From Candidatus Endonucleibacter bathymodioli (lineage in GTDB: Bacteria > Pseudomonadota > Gammaproteobacteria > Pseudomonadales > Endozoicomonadaceae), in NCBI GenBank assembly GCA_030674915.1, contig JASXSV010000004.1, forward strand, positions 124,001-188,000: DNA of 64,000 bases. Direction: 5' to 3'. Below the pieces are notes generated by a model. That model did not search any database. It was not told the DNA's origin and worked only from the letters and a program-made list of their open reading frames with translations. Position 1 is the first letter of the stretch, and every line of letters begins with the position of its first letter. Positions 9,329 to 19,650 of the stretch are shown piece after piece. The position numbers were made by a program, and so were the translations under genes.

Positions 9329-10522
9329 ATGAAAAAGATTTCCACTAATGCCTGGTGTGCAATATCACACATACATGAAAGACTATTTTATAGAAGCATG
9401 CGATCTCTACTTATGTGTTTTTCATTATTTTATTTCTTAGCAATTGCTGCGAGTGTCGCTATTGCTGGAATAGGTGATCCGCAAGAACACAACGATGAAG
9501 ACCAAGAATTTATATTATATGATAACTATACTGACGAAGTGATAACATATCTCATAAATACCGATGCAATTAAATTATTTAATATTATCCATGATGCTAT
9601 AAGAGAATCTACTGAACTAAAATTACATTTGCATTCATATATACCTACTATTCTTAGCAGCCTTGCAGATGACATCGCTACGCATCAAAAACTAAGTAAT
9701 ACCTATGGGAATGGGAATGGGAATGGGAATTCAACCTTAAATCACAACTCCAAATTAATGGAGTATCTAGATGTCAGACCTGCTTCAGAGGACTACCACA
9801 ACCTTAATATAATTGCCCACATGATCACCAACTTACAAACCATACCTGTTTTTTCTTCTATGGACTGTACTAATAATATACTCAACATACTAAAACATAT
9901 TTTAAATATGAGCCCGATGACCACACTATTACATAAAATAAAATGGGATAATAAACAAATTTTAACAAGAAATACAATTAATCTTTCTTTCTCTACCATA
10001 AAATTTGTGTACGCTGGCGAAAACGAAAACGAAAACGAAAATATTGACACCCTTGACAATATATATGCTATGGAAATGCCTTTAGTAGACAACAAACAAC
10101 TTTATATGTCAGATTTTCAAACTCAGTTAAGTATAAATCATAATGAAACAGATACTCATGAATTATATTGCAGATACCTATACCCAAGAACAATGGCTAT
10201 TGTTTTTGAAGAAAGTAAATCAATCGATAAACCTGCAGACCCCGTAGAGCTCCTAAAAATATATAAGCGTCCTTTTTCACATCACTATATAGACACTGAA
10301 ACTAAACGCCTACAACCGTCATTAGTACATCATAATACGTGCATCACCATTTATATTACAAATTCGCCGCTCACTTTATGCGCAACAGATGAAGACACAT
10401 TAAATAAAGATGAGTTAAGTAAAATAAAAACAACTTTAAAGAAAAATAAATCACATTTAGAGAAAATGATACTAAAAGACTGGGAATTTTTATCCAAACA
10501 CTACAAATGGGACAGCAACTAA
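9329..10522 (+). CDS. secreted orphan protein with two short in-frame hexanucleotide repeats
   Basis: The 397-aa product is not recognised. After a 23-residue basic/polar leader there is a hydrophobic stretch, residues 24-46, ending in ASVAIA, consistent with a long signal peptide. Two microsatellites are translated: four TGGGAA units near 9705-9728 (GNGNGN) and four GAAAAC-type units near 10018-10041 (ENENEN). Both are multiples of six, so slippage changes length but not frame. The sequence is Asn/Asp/Thr-rich with helical segments and no visible catalytic motif. It is tandem with the 346-aa exported orphan and may share its function. Confidence 0.68.
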   Translation: MKKISTNAWCAISHIHERLFYRSMRSLLMCFSLFYFLAIAASVAIAGIGDPQEHNDEDQEFILYDNYTDEVITYLINTDAIKLFNIIHDAIRESTELKLHLHSYIPTILSSLADDIATHQKLSNTYGNGNGNGNSTLNHNSKLMEYLDVRPASEDYHNLNIIAHMITNLQTIPVFSSMDCTNNILNILKHILNMSPMTTLLHKIKWDNKQILTRNTINLSFSTIKFVYAGENENENENIDTLDNIYAMEMPLVDNKQLYMSDFQTQLSINHNETDTHELYCRYLYPRTMAIVFEESKSIDKPADPVELLKIYKRPFSHHYIDTETKRLQPSLVHHNTCITIYITNSPLTLCATDEDTLNKDELSKIKTTLKKNKSHLEKMILKDWEFLSKHYKWDSN

Positions 10523-10548
10523 ATTGAATATCATTTTAAATTAACGCG

Positions 10549-11028
10549 GATTTTAGTCATAAGTGCGCTCTTAAAATTTATGCAGCTAACGCCATTTCAC
10601 TATAAATCGTAGCGGGACATACAGAAGGTTGATTATCTCGTTTAAGGCGTCCTTGTATTTGCTCAGGGCTCCACTGCTTACTTAGTCTGTCAGTAATTTT
10701 ATCTTTCAGTTCAGCTACCATCTTGGTCGCTTTTGGTTTCTGTTGATGACGTTCCTGCGCAAAATTATGTGCTTGCTTCGGGCGATAACCTCTAGCCCCT
10801 GTATTTCTAGCCAACTCTCTTTTAACGGTACTCAAATCACGCCTTAAGTCTTGGGCGATAATTTCATTTGAAACTCCTGCTTTTTTCTCTGACCAAATCT
10901 GGGATCTTTCTTCTTGAGTCAGGCGGGTATAACGCTTATTCATAAGTGGTCTCACATTGGTTTTTGGTCGAACAGTGAGTGTACCCTCTGGCTCAACTTT
11001 TTCAATATGGCGCACTTATGACTAAAAT
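10549..11028 (-). mobile_element. IS30 copy 2, 480-bp internal-deletion derivative
   Basis: Both IS30 ends are kept (GATTTTAGTCATAAGTGCGC and its inverse), flanked by ACGCG at 10544-10548 and 11029-11033. The middle ~590 bp are gone compared with the copies at 3669 and 59024. The join lies at ~10607-10612, between ...CGATTTA and ...GATTTATAGTG of the parent, i.e. at a short shared GATTTA. The result is a small element with intact ends and no transposase core, like a MITE in the making. Confidence 0.88.
10578..10943 (-). pseudogene. IS30 transposase remnant, N-terminus fused in frame to the last residues
   Basis: The helix-turn-helix part from MNKRYTRLTQEERSQIW to KRDNQPSVCPATIY is joined directly to the C-terminal SEMALAA of the full-length enzyme, in frame. 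All DDE catalytic residues are missing. The reading frame stays open upstream to 11015, but the methionine at 10943 matches the likely start in the intact copy. A DNA-binding-only peptide of this kind could in principle compete with active transposase for the ends; that is inference. Confidence 0.8.
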
Positions 11029-11173
11029 ACGCGACTTTTAAAGATAGTGGTCTGATGTATCTAAAAAACTTGTAGTATCCGTATGTTTAGTTATATTGTC
11101 TCTCTAGGAGTGATGTTTATAGATTTATAATTATCGTGTCGCACTGATAACAATAAACAAGAAGAGGTTTATC

Positions 11174-12082
11174 ATGATAAATAACCACGTAGTCATGGCG
11201 AAAATAGGCGCTATTGTGTTAGTGGTGTTATTTAGTTTTGCCAATTTAAATCCGGCATTCGCCGGTCTAGGGATCGGTAAAGAAAAGACTTTTAAAAAAA
11301 ACAATGTGAAAGTTATATTGACAGGGGCATGTATTTTTGAGACTGATTCAGGTGGTATGGATCCTGCAGGTACATCACATAAGGTGTCTACTGACTTGCG
11401 GCCGTTAGTTCATGCGCAGCACCAAGATAAGAACGATGTCGCAATTATTATTACACCTTTCTTCCGAGACATCAATCCTACTAAAGATTCATACAGTGAA
11501 ATACCTGTATCTGCAATGCGTTATTGCTTCTTCCAAGATGCATTTGATCTACATGATCAAGCTAAATGGGTTAAGTACCCAAAAAACTCAGAAGCTTCAG
11601 TCTCTAGTCGAAGTATGAGTAGCACTGTTTTTTATGTCAACAACACACCTCAGGACAGCCTCTTCTCTTATCATTTTGACTGCATTAGGGCTTATCTTGG
11701 GCTTTCTAATATCCTTTCCGATACAATTGATGTAAAGAAATTAGATGACGGTATTATTGATGAAAATAATGACGAGGATTACATAACAAAAGGAGCTGCG
11801 TATTTAAACGTTCAAAAAGGATTAGCAGAAATTACGGGGGCACTTCCAGCAAGTACAACAATATGTCATGTTGTTTTACCAGTATTTCATGCATGGGGCT
11901 CTGAGAGTAAAATCAAGGAGTTAGCAGTAACCGCATTCTGCAATAGTTTTCTTCATGACATAGAACGGCATATAATCATACCTAGTGTTATTTATGTGAG
12001 TTTATGGAGCCACTCAGATCAAGACGTTAAGGAAATAAGCGATTTCTTGCTCGAGGATAACTTTGAGGTAGTAGGCGGGTAA
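11174..12082 (+). CDS. secreted orphan protein, 302 aa
   Basis: The start is well supported by AGAAGAGG 8-9 nt before the ATG. Residues 1-30 are a signal peptide with a likely cut after NPAFA. The mature part begins [16 protein letters not shown] and contains alternating beta-like and helical segments. It resembles no family I can name and shows no obvious catalytic motif. The 3' end runs directly into a truncated IS5 fragment on the other strand, so the present C-terminus (after about residue 295) may be derived from, or trimmed by, that insertion. Confidence 0.7.
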   Translation: MINNHVVMAKIGAIVLVVLFSFANLNPAFAGLGIGKEKTFKKNNVKVILTGACIFETDSGGMDPAGTSHKVSTDLRPLVHAQHQDKNDVAIIITPFFRDINPTKDSYSEIPVSAMRYCFFQDAFDLHDQAKWVKYPKNSEASVSSRSMSSTVFYVNNTPQDSLFSYHFDCIRAYLGLSNILSDTIDVKKLDDGIIDENNDEDYITKGAAYLNVQKGLAEITGALPASTTICHVVLPVFHAWGSESKIKELAVTAFCNSFLHDIERHIIIPSVIYVSLWSHSDQDVKEISDFLLEDNFEVVGG

Positions 12083-12102
12083 TAATAATCTTCGTTTATC
12101 CC

Positions 12103-12720
12103 TAGATTCAGATAGTGTTCGTTGGCAGCGGTGGTCGTAAGGCTATGCGTCAGCCCAGTTCGAGCATCGACACCGATATGAGCCTTAATGCCGAAGTGCC
12201 ACTGATTACCCTTCTTGGTTTGATGCATCTCGGGATCATGCTCACCGGCTTTGTTCTTGGTGGAGTTTGGCGCTGCGATAATGGTGGTATCCATCAGCGT
12301 GCCATCTTTGACCAGCGCACCATCATCACTCAGCCAGTCATTCACTTCGTTGAAGATTTTGCGTACCAAATCATGATGCTTTAACAAGTGGCGGAAGTTC
12401 ATGATAGCGGTGTGATCAGGGATCATCCCATTCAGTGATAGGCCAGCAAACAAACGCATGGCTGGGTTTCTACAAGGCATCTTCCATCGCAGGATCACTC
12501 ATGCTGTACCACTGCTGTATATAGTGAGTACGTAGCATCGTCATCAAGGGGTAAAGTCGGCGACCATTACCAGGCTTGGGGTAATATGGCTCGATAACTG
12601 ACACCATCAGTTTTCAGGGAGCCAGTGTTTCCATCCGTTCAAGAAACTTCTCTTTGCGGATTTGGTGGCGTTTATGCTGGTATTAGCTGTCGGCGAAGCT
12701 GAGTTGGTGCCTCATGGTTC
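12103..12720 (-). pseudogene. IS5-family transposase fragment
   Basis: Reading leftward from about 12715, the sequence encodes an IS5-type transposase: [62 protein letters not shown] and [19 protein letters not shown]. The early part holds in-frame stops (TAA after FADS, TGA after TLAP) and a frameshift near 12475. The C-terminal third, including the later catalytic residues, is absent: homology ends around TTTAANEH and continues as unrelated sequence next to the 302-aa gene. It is a dead, 3'-truncated copy of a subgroup different from the copies at 18 kb and 28 kb. Confidence 0.82.
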
Positions 12721-12867
12721 ATTCCATTAAAGAGAAGTGATAGGAATTATCTCATTACGAGGACTTAATCACACCTTCCCTAGGAACCACCAAACGAAAT
12801 GTTTTTCATACAGCGAGTAGATTTACTAGCTGCATGAAAAATTGTAGTTATTAGCAGAAAAACAGGA

Positions 12868-15800
12868 TTATAAATGTACATCCATTGCTGTACGCTTTGT
12901 ACGGATAAGTTCTAATTCTAAAAGTCCTCTCCGTAGATTTCCATCCAAATATTCTTCATTATTCAAAAAAACAAATGCATCAATCTCGTCATCTTGCAGT
13001 GGAGGGCATATATCCGAGTCACAATCACTCTTTTTAAAATACATCGCAAACTCATTAGCTATATTTTTGCAGGCCGCATACCATGTATGATTAGACATAC
13101 CGCTCTGCATGACATTTGTAGACATTAAATTATTCATTTTATTTAAAGTATGCTGATGTTCTACAAATATATCACTTGAGATTGTCCGTAACGACTGCCC
13201 TTTTATTACGGTGATATCTTTACACACTAATAATTGGCGCATTATTATTACAAATAGATGTTTGGTTATGTCGCTATCCTCTTGTAATAACGTATCAAGA
13301 TAATTATCTACTGCCCAACAGTCGTCCTGATAGTTAAGGGGTATTATTTTCTTACAGATTTTCATCTCTACAGGAAAAACGCAGTATAAGCAATAAATCA
13401 AGTCACTTATTTGTGGCGTTAGTGCGAAGCATTCACTAGAAATCCGTTTCTCTCTACAGTGTTCTTTTAGTAGCAATCTATCTTTTGGATTAACAGAATG
13501 CAAATGTATACATTTTCCGCATTCTGTTGTCTTTTCCACAACAGTAATATCTAGTTGTGACAATATTTGCATTTTCTCAAATCCATCAGGTACTGCGTAC
13601 TGTTTATGTAACCATTTATGGAGTGGTTTTAAATAACAAGCGTTAGATTCTAGTGCGTCTGCTAGCCATACTTCTCCGTGATTCTCACTAATCTTATTTA
13701 AAGTCCGTATTAAAGATGCAGTAGAATCATCAGGATATAAGTCTACAGATAGTAGCTGTAAATCATCATAAATAGAGGCATACGGCTCTAATTCTAATTT
13801 ACGGGCATTGGTATATTTATCTATAAAGTTGTTTTTCTGGGTGTTATCATTATTAACCTCCTTCCACAATACATAGCTGTGTTTATGGATAAAGTCTCTA
13901 AAATCTTTTATTTTGACGTGTGTATTCTTTATAATATCCGTAATAGTTAAACAATATTCGGTCTGAAGGTCAGGACTTTCTGAGAAGCAATCTTCCATTT
14001 TAGCAGATATTATTTGATTATGTTCCTTCCAGGTTAGAATATCATCTCTGCATATAGTGCTATTTGAGTGGCTCTTCCCATCTTGTTTTTTTCCTTTATG
14101 ATTTTCATCGGAGTGATCCTTAAAATAACTATCAGGTTTAATGATGTGATTGTTTTCACTTGCATCAAAATCAGCACACATCCAAGCCGACAAGGCGGTA
14201 AGAGCTACTGGGATGCCATTACCTGCATTATGATTGGAGGAAGAGGAGGAGAGAACTGTAGATCCTTTTTGTTGTGTCTTTGTATTGTTATCTTGTTTCG
14301 TGGTTTTAACATATTTCTGAGTGTCAATATCACGTTTTATCCTGGTATCCCAACCCCATGCTTCCCTTCTGTCATTGATAGCATTAAGATAGAAATCTTC
14401 GTAGTCAAAGAAAGTGTGATTATGCCTTCTGCCTTCATCTTCAAATGATTCCTTCTCTTCTGCGCGAAGAGTCATTGAATGATTGCTTAACCTGTCTATC
14501 TCGCTGCTAACATTTTTATATTGAGGCAGCGTGCTAATGCACTTTAAAATACTTTCTATATCATACAAACACTGTGTTTTTACAGACCGTTGTAGTGCCA
14601 AGTTCTTTATGCAAGGCTGATATCCATGCTTCATTTCAGATTTTATTCTTGCTTCCGTGTTGTTAGAAAAAATACGATCGTGCCTTAGATTAGTATCATT
14701 AATACTTGAATTAGAATCTAACCCATGATTAATATCGGATGTTGTGTTTTCGTTAGCTAAAGATGTGCTAACCGCATCATATACAAAGGATAGTGTGCTT
14801 CCAAGAGTATCACCTTCAAATGGTGTCTGAACAATATTTGATACTAAAGCATCAAGAAAGGACATTGCTGTTTCTACTTGAGTGCTGCTTTGTGCCGCAC
14901 TCAAATAATCAACAACATGAGACATATAATTATTTCCCAGGGAAGATAGCTCATTAATACCCATAGAATGAGCTACATTTCTTACATTATAAATATTGGC
15001 GTTATGTATGTACTTCATTGTAGAGAAACGACTCTGAGCTCCGTAGTAATCGTAGAGCAAATCATCATAAACCTTAATGTTTTTCTTATCAAACATGCAG
15101 TTAGGGACACCATAAGAGTAACTAATCTTTATTGCACTCATCTCTTCATTAGCATAGTTAACAAGACTTCCCACTAGTCTTTGTATATAAAAAGCAGAGT
15201 GTTGAGATTCCCTTAAGGTATCCACAAATAACTGAAAGGTATTCTTCAAATTATCACAAGCTGAAATTCCATTTTTAGTGTAATTTGCAAATCTGGTACT
15301 CATGGTGTGAGAACTTGAGTTTGGCGGTACTATCCAGTCTGGTAATATATATCCGCGTAATGTATCAACTGTATGCTCTAGATTATTATTGGAGCACTCT
15401 AAATGTGATAAAACTTTACGACATTCCCCGAGATGCTTTGTTACGCTACACCAGCTAACTGGAACCCGTACTCTAGTTCTTTTAAATAGACTAGTGCGAT
15501 TTTCGGCAACAAATTCTCGAAATCCAGTTGTAGAAACCCAGAATTTTCTATCAATGTTGTTTAATACAGAGCTTCCAGGGGACACTGTTGCATTACTGCC
15601 TGGAGGAAAAGCAGGTTCTGCGTCTGGGTTGGTATAATTTGCAGAGTCTTTACATATTTCCATATTCCAAATTGGCTTATGAAACGATAAAGGTCTAATC
15701 GAAAACCCTTCTAATCTATCATTTTTGGGAATATATTCGCATCTGAGATTGCCATCCATAAATTTAGATACATAAGGCGATATCATAGGTCTATCCTGAC

Positions 15801-16854
15801 TCCTATATTTCATGCTGGGATCAGTCCCTTCATACCACTGTGCTGATTTCTCAAAACTCCCAGGAAACTCACCTTTCTCATTTTCTACATATTCAAAAGG
15901 ACAAACAAGTGTACGTGCATTCTTGGCTAGTTTCTCCCAACTATTGGTGATGTGCCCCCTATGCCAATGTAGTTCTCGATTTAATTCGAGCGCTTCTTTA
16001 TCTACGCTTATTTCATTGTTGCACGTTGCTGAATCAAACCTTTGCCCTCTAATATCTATTCGCTGTTTGTTATAATTCCTTTTTCTTTCCATTATACCCT
16101 CATCATGAAATGGACCTAAAGATTCGTGCCCTTCTGGAGCTTCTTCGCGATTTGATGAGTCTACTTTAACTTGTAGTCTACCGTCATTGTCATAATTTTT
16201 TGATGCATCTGATAAACACGATGAGTCGCTAGTTAATGTTATATCCTTAGCAGATAGACCATTGCGAATATAGCTGGCATTTTCAGTGTAATTGAAGCAC
16301 TTGTTTTTGTTATTTTCATAATGGTTTGCTATAGGGGGTATCTCAATATAATGAGCAGAAGTAATGACTGTACTTGACGAAACACCATCGTCATCGGTTA
16401 ACGAAGGAATGACTGTACTTGACGAAACACCATCATTCTCTGGTGACAAAGAGTGATGAACATACGCGGCTAAGAGAGGCAACGACAATACCAATGCTCC
16501 GACACCTGCAAATACTCCGATGCCACAAGTTATACATTTATGCTCTTTAACCCATTGAAGTAACTTATAAGCTTTTCCGTGTCTTGAGTTATTACTGTCA
16601 TAACTTTCTTGAATGTCTGCTTGCTGATCGTCATTAAGGAATGATTTTTTATTTAAGCAGGAAGCATGTTTTTCTTGTCCTGAAGTAACTGAAATATCTG
16701 TAAGGCCGAGATATTCTCGAGTATCAGGCCTTTTATCTGAGTTGAAAACAGATAAAGCGGAAGCAGAATAACAACTAAAGATAATTGACAGTATGCCAAG
16801 TAATAAAAAAGAATATATACGACAACTGCGCACTAAAGTAAGGCAAAAATTCAT
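12868..16854 (-). CDS. giant secreted orphan protein (about 1328 aa)
   Basis: The start is the ATG at 16854, preceded by AAGGAA at good spacing; an in-frame start 7 codons upstream is less likely. Residues ~1-33 are a signal peptide ending SASA. A second hydrophobic segment around residues 110-135 (GIGVFAGVGALVLSLPLLAAYV) could anchor it. Just after it is a tandem repeat of DDGVSSSTVI. The rest is Asn/Ser/Asp-rich with scattered Cys and no recognised domain or catalytic motif. It contains at least fifteen N-x-S/T triplets, many clustered, though an Asn-rich sequence gives these by chance. No neighbour points to a function. Size, export signal and lack of known relatives make it a candidate surface or secreted host-interaction protein (inference). 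Confidence 0.72.
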   Translation of the reverse strand: MNFCLTLVRSCRIYSFLLLGILSIIFSCYSASALSVFNSDKRPDTREYLGLTDISVTSGQEKHASCLNKKSFLNDDQQADIQESYDSNNSRHGKAYKLLQWVKEHKCITCGIGVFAGVGALVLSLPLLAAYVHHSLSPENDGVSSSTVIPSLTDDDGVSSSTVITSAHYIEIPPIANHYENNKNKCFNYTENASYIRNGLSAKDITLTSDSSCLSDASKNYDNDGRLQVKVDSSNREEAPEGHESLGPFHDEGIMERKRNYNKQRIDIRGQRFDSATCNNEISVDKEALELNRELHWHRGHITNSWEKLAKNARTLVCPFEYVENEKGEFPGSFEKSAQWYEGTDPSMKYRSQDRPMISPYVSKFMDGNLRCEYIPKNDRLEGFSIRPLSFHKPIWNMEICKDSANYTNPDAEPAFPPGSNATVSPGSSVLNNIDRKFWVSTTGFREFVAENRTSLFKRTRVRVPVSWCSVTKHLGECRKVLSHLECSNNNLEHTVDTLRGYILPDWIVPPNSSSHTMSTRFANYTKNGISACDNLKNTFQLFVDTLRESQHSAFYIQRLVGSLVNYANEEMSAIKISYSYGVPNCMFDKKNIKVYDDLLYDYYGAQSRFSTMKYIHNANIYNVRNVAHSMGINELSSLGNNYMSHVVDYLSAAQSSTQVETAMSFLDALVSNIVQTPFEGDTLGSTLSFVYDAVSTSLANENTTSDINHGLDSNSSINDTNLRHDRIFSNNTEARIKSEMKHGYQPCIKNLALQRSVKTQCLYDIESILKCISTLPQYKNVSSEIDRLSNHSMTLRAEEKESFEDEGRRHNHTFFDYEDFYLNAINDRREAWGWDTRIKRDIDTQKYVKTTKQDNNTKTQQKGSTVLSSSSSNHNAGNGIPVALTALSAWMCADFDASENNHIIKPDSYFKDHSDENHKGKKQDGKSHSNSTICRDDILTWKEHNQIISAKMEDCFSESPDLQTEYCLTITDIIKNTHVKIKDFRDFIHKHSYVLWKEVNNDNTQKNNFIDKYTNARKLELEPYASIYDDLQLLSVDLYPDDSTASLIRTLNKISENHGEVWLADALESNACYLKPLHKWLHKQYAVPDGFEKMQILSQLDITVVEKTTECGKCIHLHSVNPKDRLLLKEHCREKRISSECFALTPQISDLIYCLYCVFPVEMKICKKIIPLNYQDDCWAVDNYLDTLLQEDSDITKHLFVIIMRQLLVCKDITVIKGQSLRTISSDIFVEHQHTLNKMNNLMSTNVMQSGMSNHTWYAACKNIANEFAMYFKKSDCDSDICPPLQDDEIDAFVFLNNEEYLDGNLRRGLLELELIRTKRTAMDVHL

Positions 16855-16875
16855 TTCATTTCCTTGTAACCACAC

Positions 16876-17440
16876 TGGTATAGATATAGCTTCGCCTAAA
16901 GTACTTTAATCATTACTCGGCTGTGTTATCCCTCACATTCACTTCCTTTCGTCTTTGTAACATCAGCTCTTCAGTATAAATGAATATGATTTGAGAATGG
17001 GATACTATCATGATACCTCATCATCATTCAACACAGACGATCTAGAGCAAGCTTTCCGTAGTAACCACTGTCTTCCTTCATGCTGTTCTTCGTAGCCTAT
17101 TAGTCTACTGCCTATCGCCTACTACTATATGAGACGAGAGACCTGTTGTTGAAATAGTCAGGGATCGAGAAGTTGTTGTCCTCAATTTACGCCTCTAACA
17201 CAGGTCGCCCCAGCTACCCTCTGCTGACTTTGCCTGCCCTATTGTTTGGAATATGGTATCGCTTATCCGATGTGTAGTTACCTTAGTTATTAAGATCCAT
17301 TGAAGGTGCGAATGTATTGACCTCTATCAGTAGCCGGAGCAGTCTCCCAAACCACCTATTATTCGTAATCTCATGGGCGTCGTCCGCTTGTCGCCTACTC
17401 ACACCGTCAATGGTAATTGGGATAGAGACCTGCTGTTTCT
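16876..17440. other. gap without a supported gene
   Basis: Upstream region of the giant orphan gene. I see no coding pattern. A reverse copy of the dispersed repeat lies at 17392-17421, next to the start of an IS5 remnant. Confidence 0.5.
17392..17421 (-). repeat. dispersed intergenic repeat, reverse copy
   Basis: CGCCTACTCACACCGTCAAT followed by GGTAATTGGG is the reverse complement of the repeat with both halves present. Confidence 0.6.
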
Positions 17441-18026
17441 CAAGTTTTGTAACTTTAAACACTATAGAGAAGTTCCTAGATCACCAACCTTAAAACGGCA
17501 TCTAACGCGACTGGTCGTGCATATCTAGGGTCAATTATTGGCGGAGATTAATTGTTATCTAAAAGCCAACAACATCATAATCATGAGGGAATGCAGATTA
17601 ATATCATTGATGTTGCACCGATAGAATCTTTGCAAAAAGGTTTTGGCAATTACAGAGACGGAAATCCGACAAAAGATCCTACAGCGGGTTAGCACGTTAA
17701 GAATGACAATTACGTGATAACAAGAATGCTATCTATGGTTTTTTCGCTTAGACTTGCGTCAATGAGGAGGCCTAGTCAAAGCGTGACGTAGGCAATCTCC
17801 ACAATTTTCAGGAACACGACACCTTGCTACTTGGGAATGAAACAGCACTTTACGCGGATGCCACTTACAGCTCAAGGCAGAACCAAGAGAAATCAGCGCA
17901 ACTTGGTATTGAAGATTAAACTCCACGTAAGGACACAGAAATACTCCTCGATCGAAAGAATAGATAACTCGTAACAAAGAAATATCCGTAACACGGTCTC
18001 AATGAGCATTCTTGCGTCTCCTATAA
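17440..18026 (+). pseudogene. strongly decayed IS5-family transposase remnant
   Basis: Several short pieces read rightward and line up in order with the IS5 transposase at 5510-3411: VPRSPTLKRHL (17471), GQLLAEINCYLKANN (17540), INIIDVAPIES (17598, first catalytic Asp), then YGFFA-stop-TCVNEE (17735), and DVGNLHNFQEHDTLLLGNET with ALYADATYSSRQNQ (17783-17915, second catalytic Asp). Stops and small indels separate them. The remnant stops where the next IS5 copy begins at 18027, so that element probably landed inside it. It is old and non-coding now. Confidence 0.72.
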
Positions 18027-19186
18027 GGAATCTCTGAACAAGCACGTTTGTTTTTTACCAACGCTTAAAAAGCCAAATTTAAATTTATGGTTTATATATT
18101 TATCTTATGGGCGTGTTTTTAGGTAAATTCGCCCTATTTTTTTCTCTCCCTCGCTATTGGCGAGTTTTGGGAGGATTAACCCCCCAAACGCCCTCGTAGC
18201 ATGTGAAGATTGGCCAGTCCAAGCAGGGTGAATACTTGAACTGCATTTTTTACTAAGCCTTTGTCTCTGGCTTTCTTGTATCCGAACTGACATTTTATCA
18301 CTCTAAAGCAATGTTCTACTCTGGCACGAATCTGTGAGTTTTTGCGGTTTTGTTTCTTTTGTGATGAACTCATATTTTTCTTTGGTTTACGTTTATCATT
18401 AACCTTCCAGCTCATGCCAAGGCTGCGTGTTCCTCGTTTGTAAGTGTCACTAGTATAAACCCGCATCTGCGAATACTACTTTGTCATCTTTGCGCAGTAA
18501 CTTGGGTAATTCGTTAACATCAGCTTCATTCGCCGGTGTGACGGTTGCGCTGTGTATGGCGTTGCTATTGATATCTGTTCCTATGTGTATTTTAAAACCA
18601 AAATAATATTGGTTGTTTTTACGGGTGGAACGCATATCAGGGTCACGTTTTTTGTCTTTGTTTTTAGTAGAGCTAGGAGCTTGGATAATGGTCGCAGCTA
18701 CCATGCTGCCTTGAGATACCTTGATGCCTTTTCCAGCAATATATTGATTGATATCCGCAAAGATGGCTGCGCTAAGTTGGTGTTTTTCAATTAGTCTTCT
18801 GAAATTAAGTATGGTAGTTTCATCAGGTATGGCATCTAATAAATCAAGTTGCGCAAACCGACGCATACAGTCCATATCGTATAAGGCATGCTCTGCTGCA
18901 GAATCTGATAATGAGTACCATTGCTGTAAGAAATAAATCCGCAACATACTTTCCATTGGCATTGGTGTGCGACCTTTGCCTTTCTTGGGATAGTAAGGCT
19001 CTATAATATTGAGCAGGCGTAACCATGGTACGGTTTTTCCCATTTCATTTAAAAAGAGATCACGCTTAGTGATAACTTTCTTATGGGTGTATTCTGCAGA
19101 TGCGAAAGTGATTTGTTTCATACGACAATACTGTTTGTTTGTGTGGCTATATTATCTCACATTTATTAGACTTATTCAGAGATTCC
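18027..19186 (-). mobile_element. IS5-family element, copy A
   Basis: The terminal inverted repeats are GGAATCTCTGAACAAG at 18027-18042 and the inverse of GGAATCTCTGAATAAG ending at 19186. Copy B at 28215-29272 has the same 5' half. Copy A is about 100 bp longer because it keeps a noncoding tail after the transposase stop that copy B lacks. Confidence 0.82.
18176..19121 (-). pseudogene. IS5-family transposase, frameshifted (copy A)
   Basis: Starts with MKQITFASAEYTHKKV at 19121. The DDE core is visible: VAATIIQAPSSTKNK (Asp replaced by Ala in this copy; copy B has VDATIIQ), FGFKIHIGTDINSN and KVVFADAG. The frame then slips near 18460, within the [13 protein letters not shown] region, and the C-terminal part with [16 protein letters not shown] continues in another frame to 18176. 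Both the loss of the first catalytic aspartate and the frameshift make it inactive. Confidence 0.86.
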
Positions 19187-19650
19187 CTAAAGCGCAATTA
19201 TGCCGCCTCCTAATTACGCTGCAGGTATAAATTGGCCAGCCATCAAGCTTATAATTTTCACCCTGTTTTTCTCCAAACCACGGTAACACACTTTGCGGTA
19301 ACCAAACTAACGTTTGATGATTCGAACGGTGCTATACCCTGGCTGATTACGTTTGCGCTGAATGCCACTCATTCACCTCAATCACAGACCACTCGTATAT
19401 TTATTGTGGTTTTCTCGTTTATCGACATAACACCGTCAATGAAAACTGGTATAGACATTAATGTAAAGATAGAGTTTCATAACACACTCATTACTCATTA
19501 CTTATCAAGTAATCCCGATCTACCAAAAAACGAAAGGAAGCATCACCCTTAACCAGACCAACTCACACAACCGAAAGTTTCATTCATAAATTACTCCACG
19601 GGCCAAAACCTTAAAACACCAGCCCACACAACTTAAAAAGAGATACTCTA
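19187..19650. other. gap before the stress-protein gene
   Basis: No supported gene. A reverse copy of the dispersed repeat is at 19430-19456 (ACACCGTCAATGAAAACTGG then TATAGAC). Confidence 0.5.

Noticed and set aside
19232..19552. 106-codon frame before the stress-protein gene
   Set aside because: Overlaps a dispersed repeat and has no protein-like conservation that I can see.
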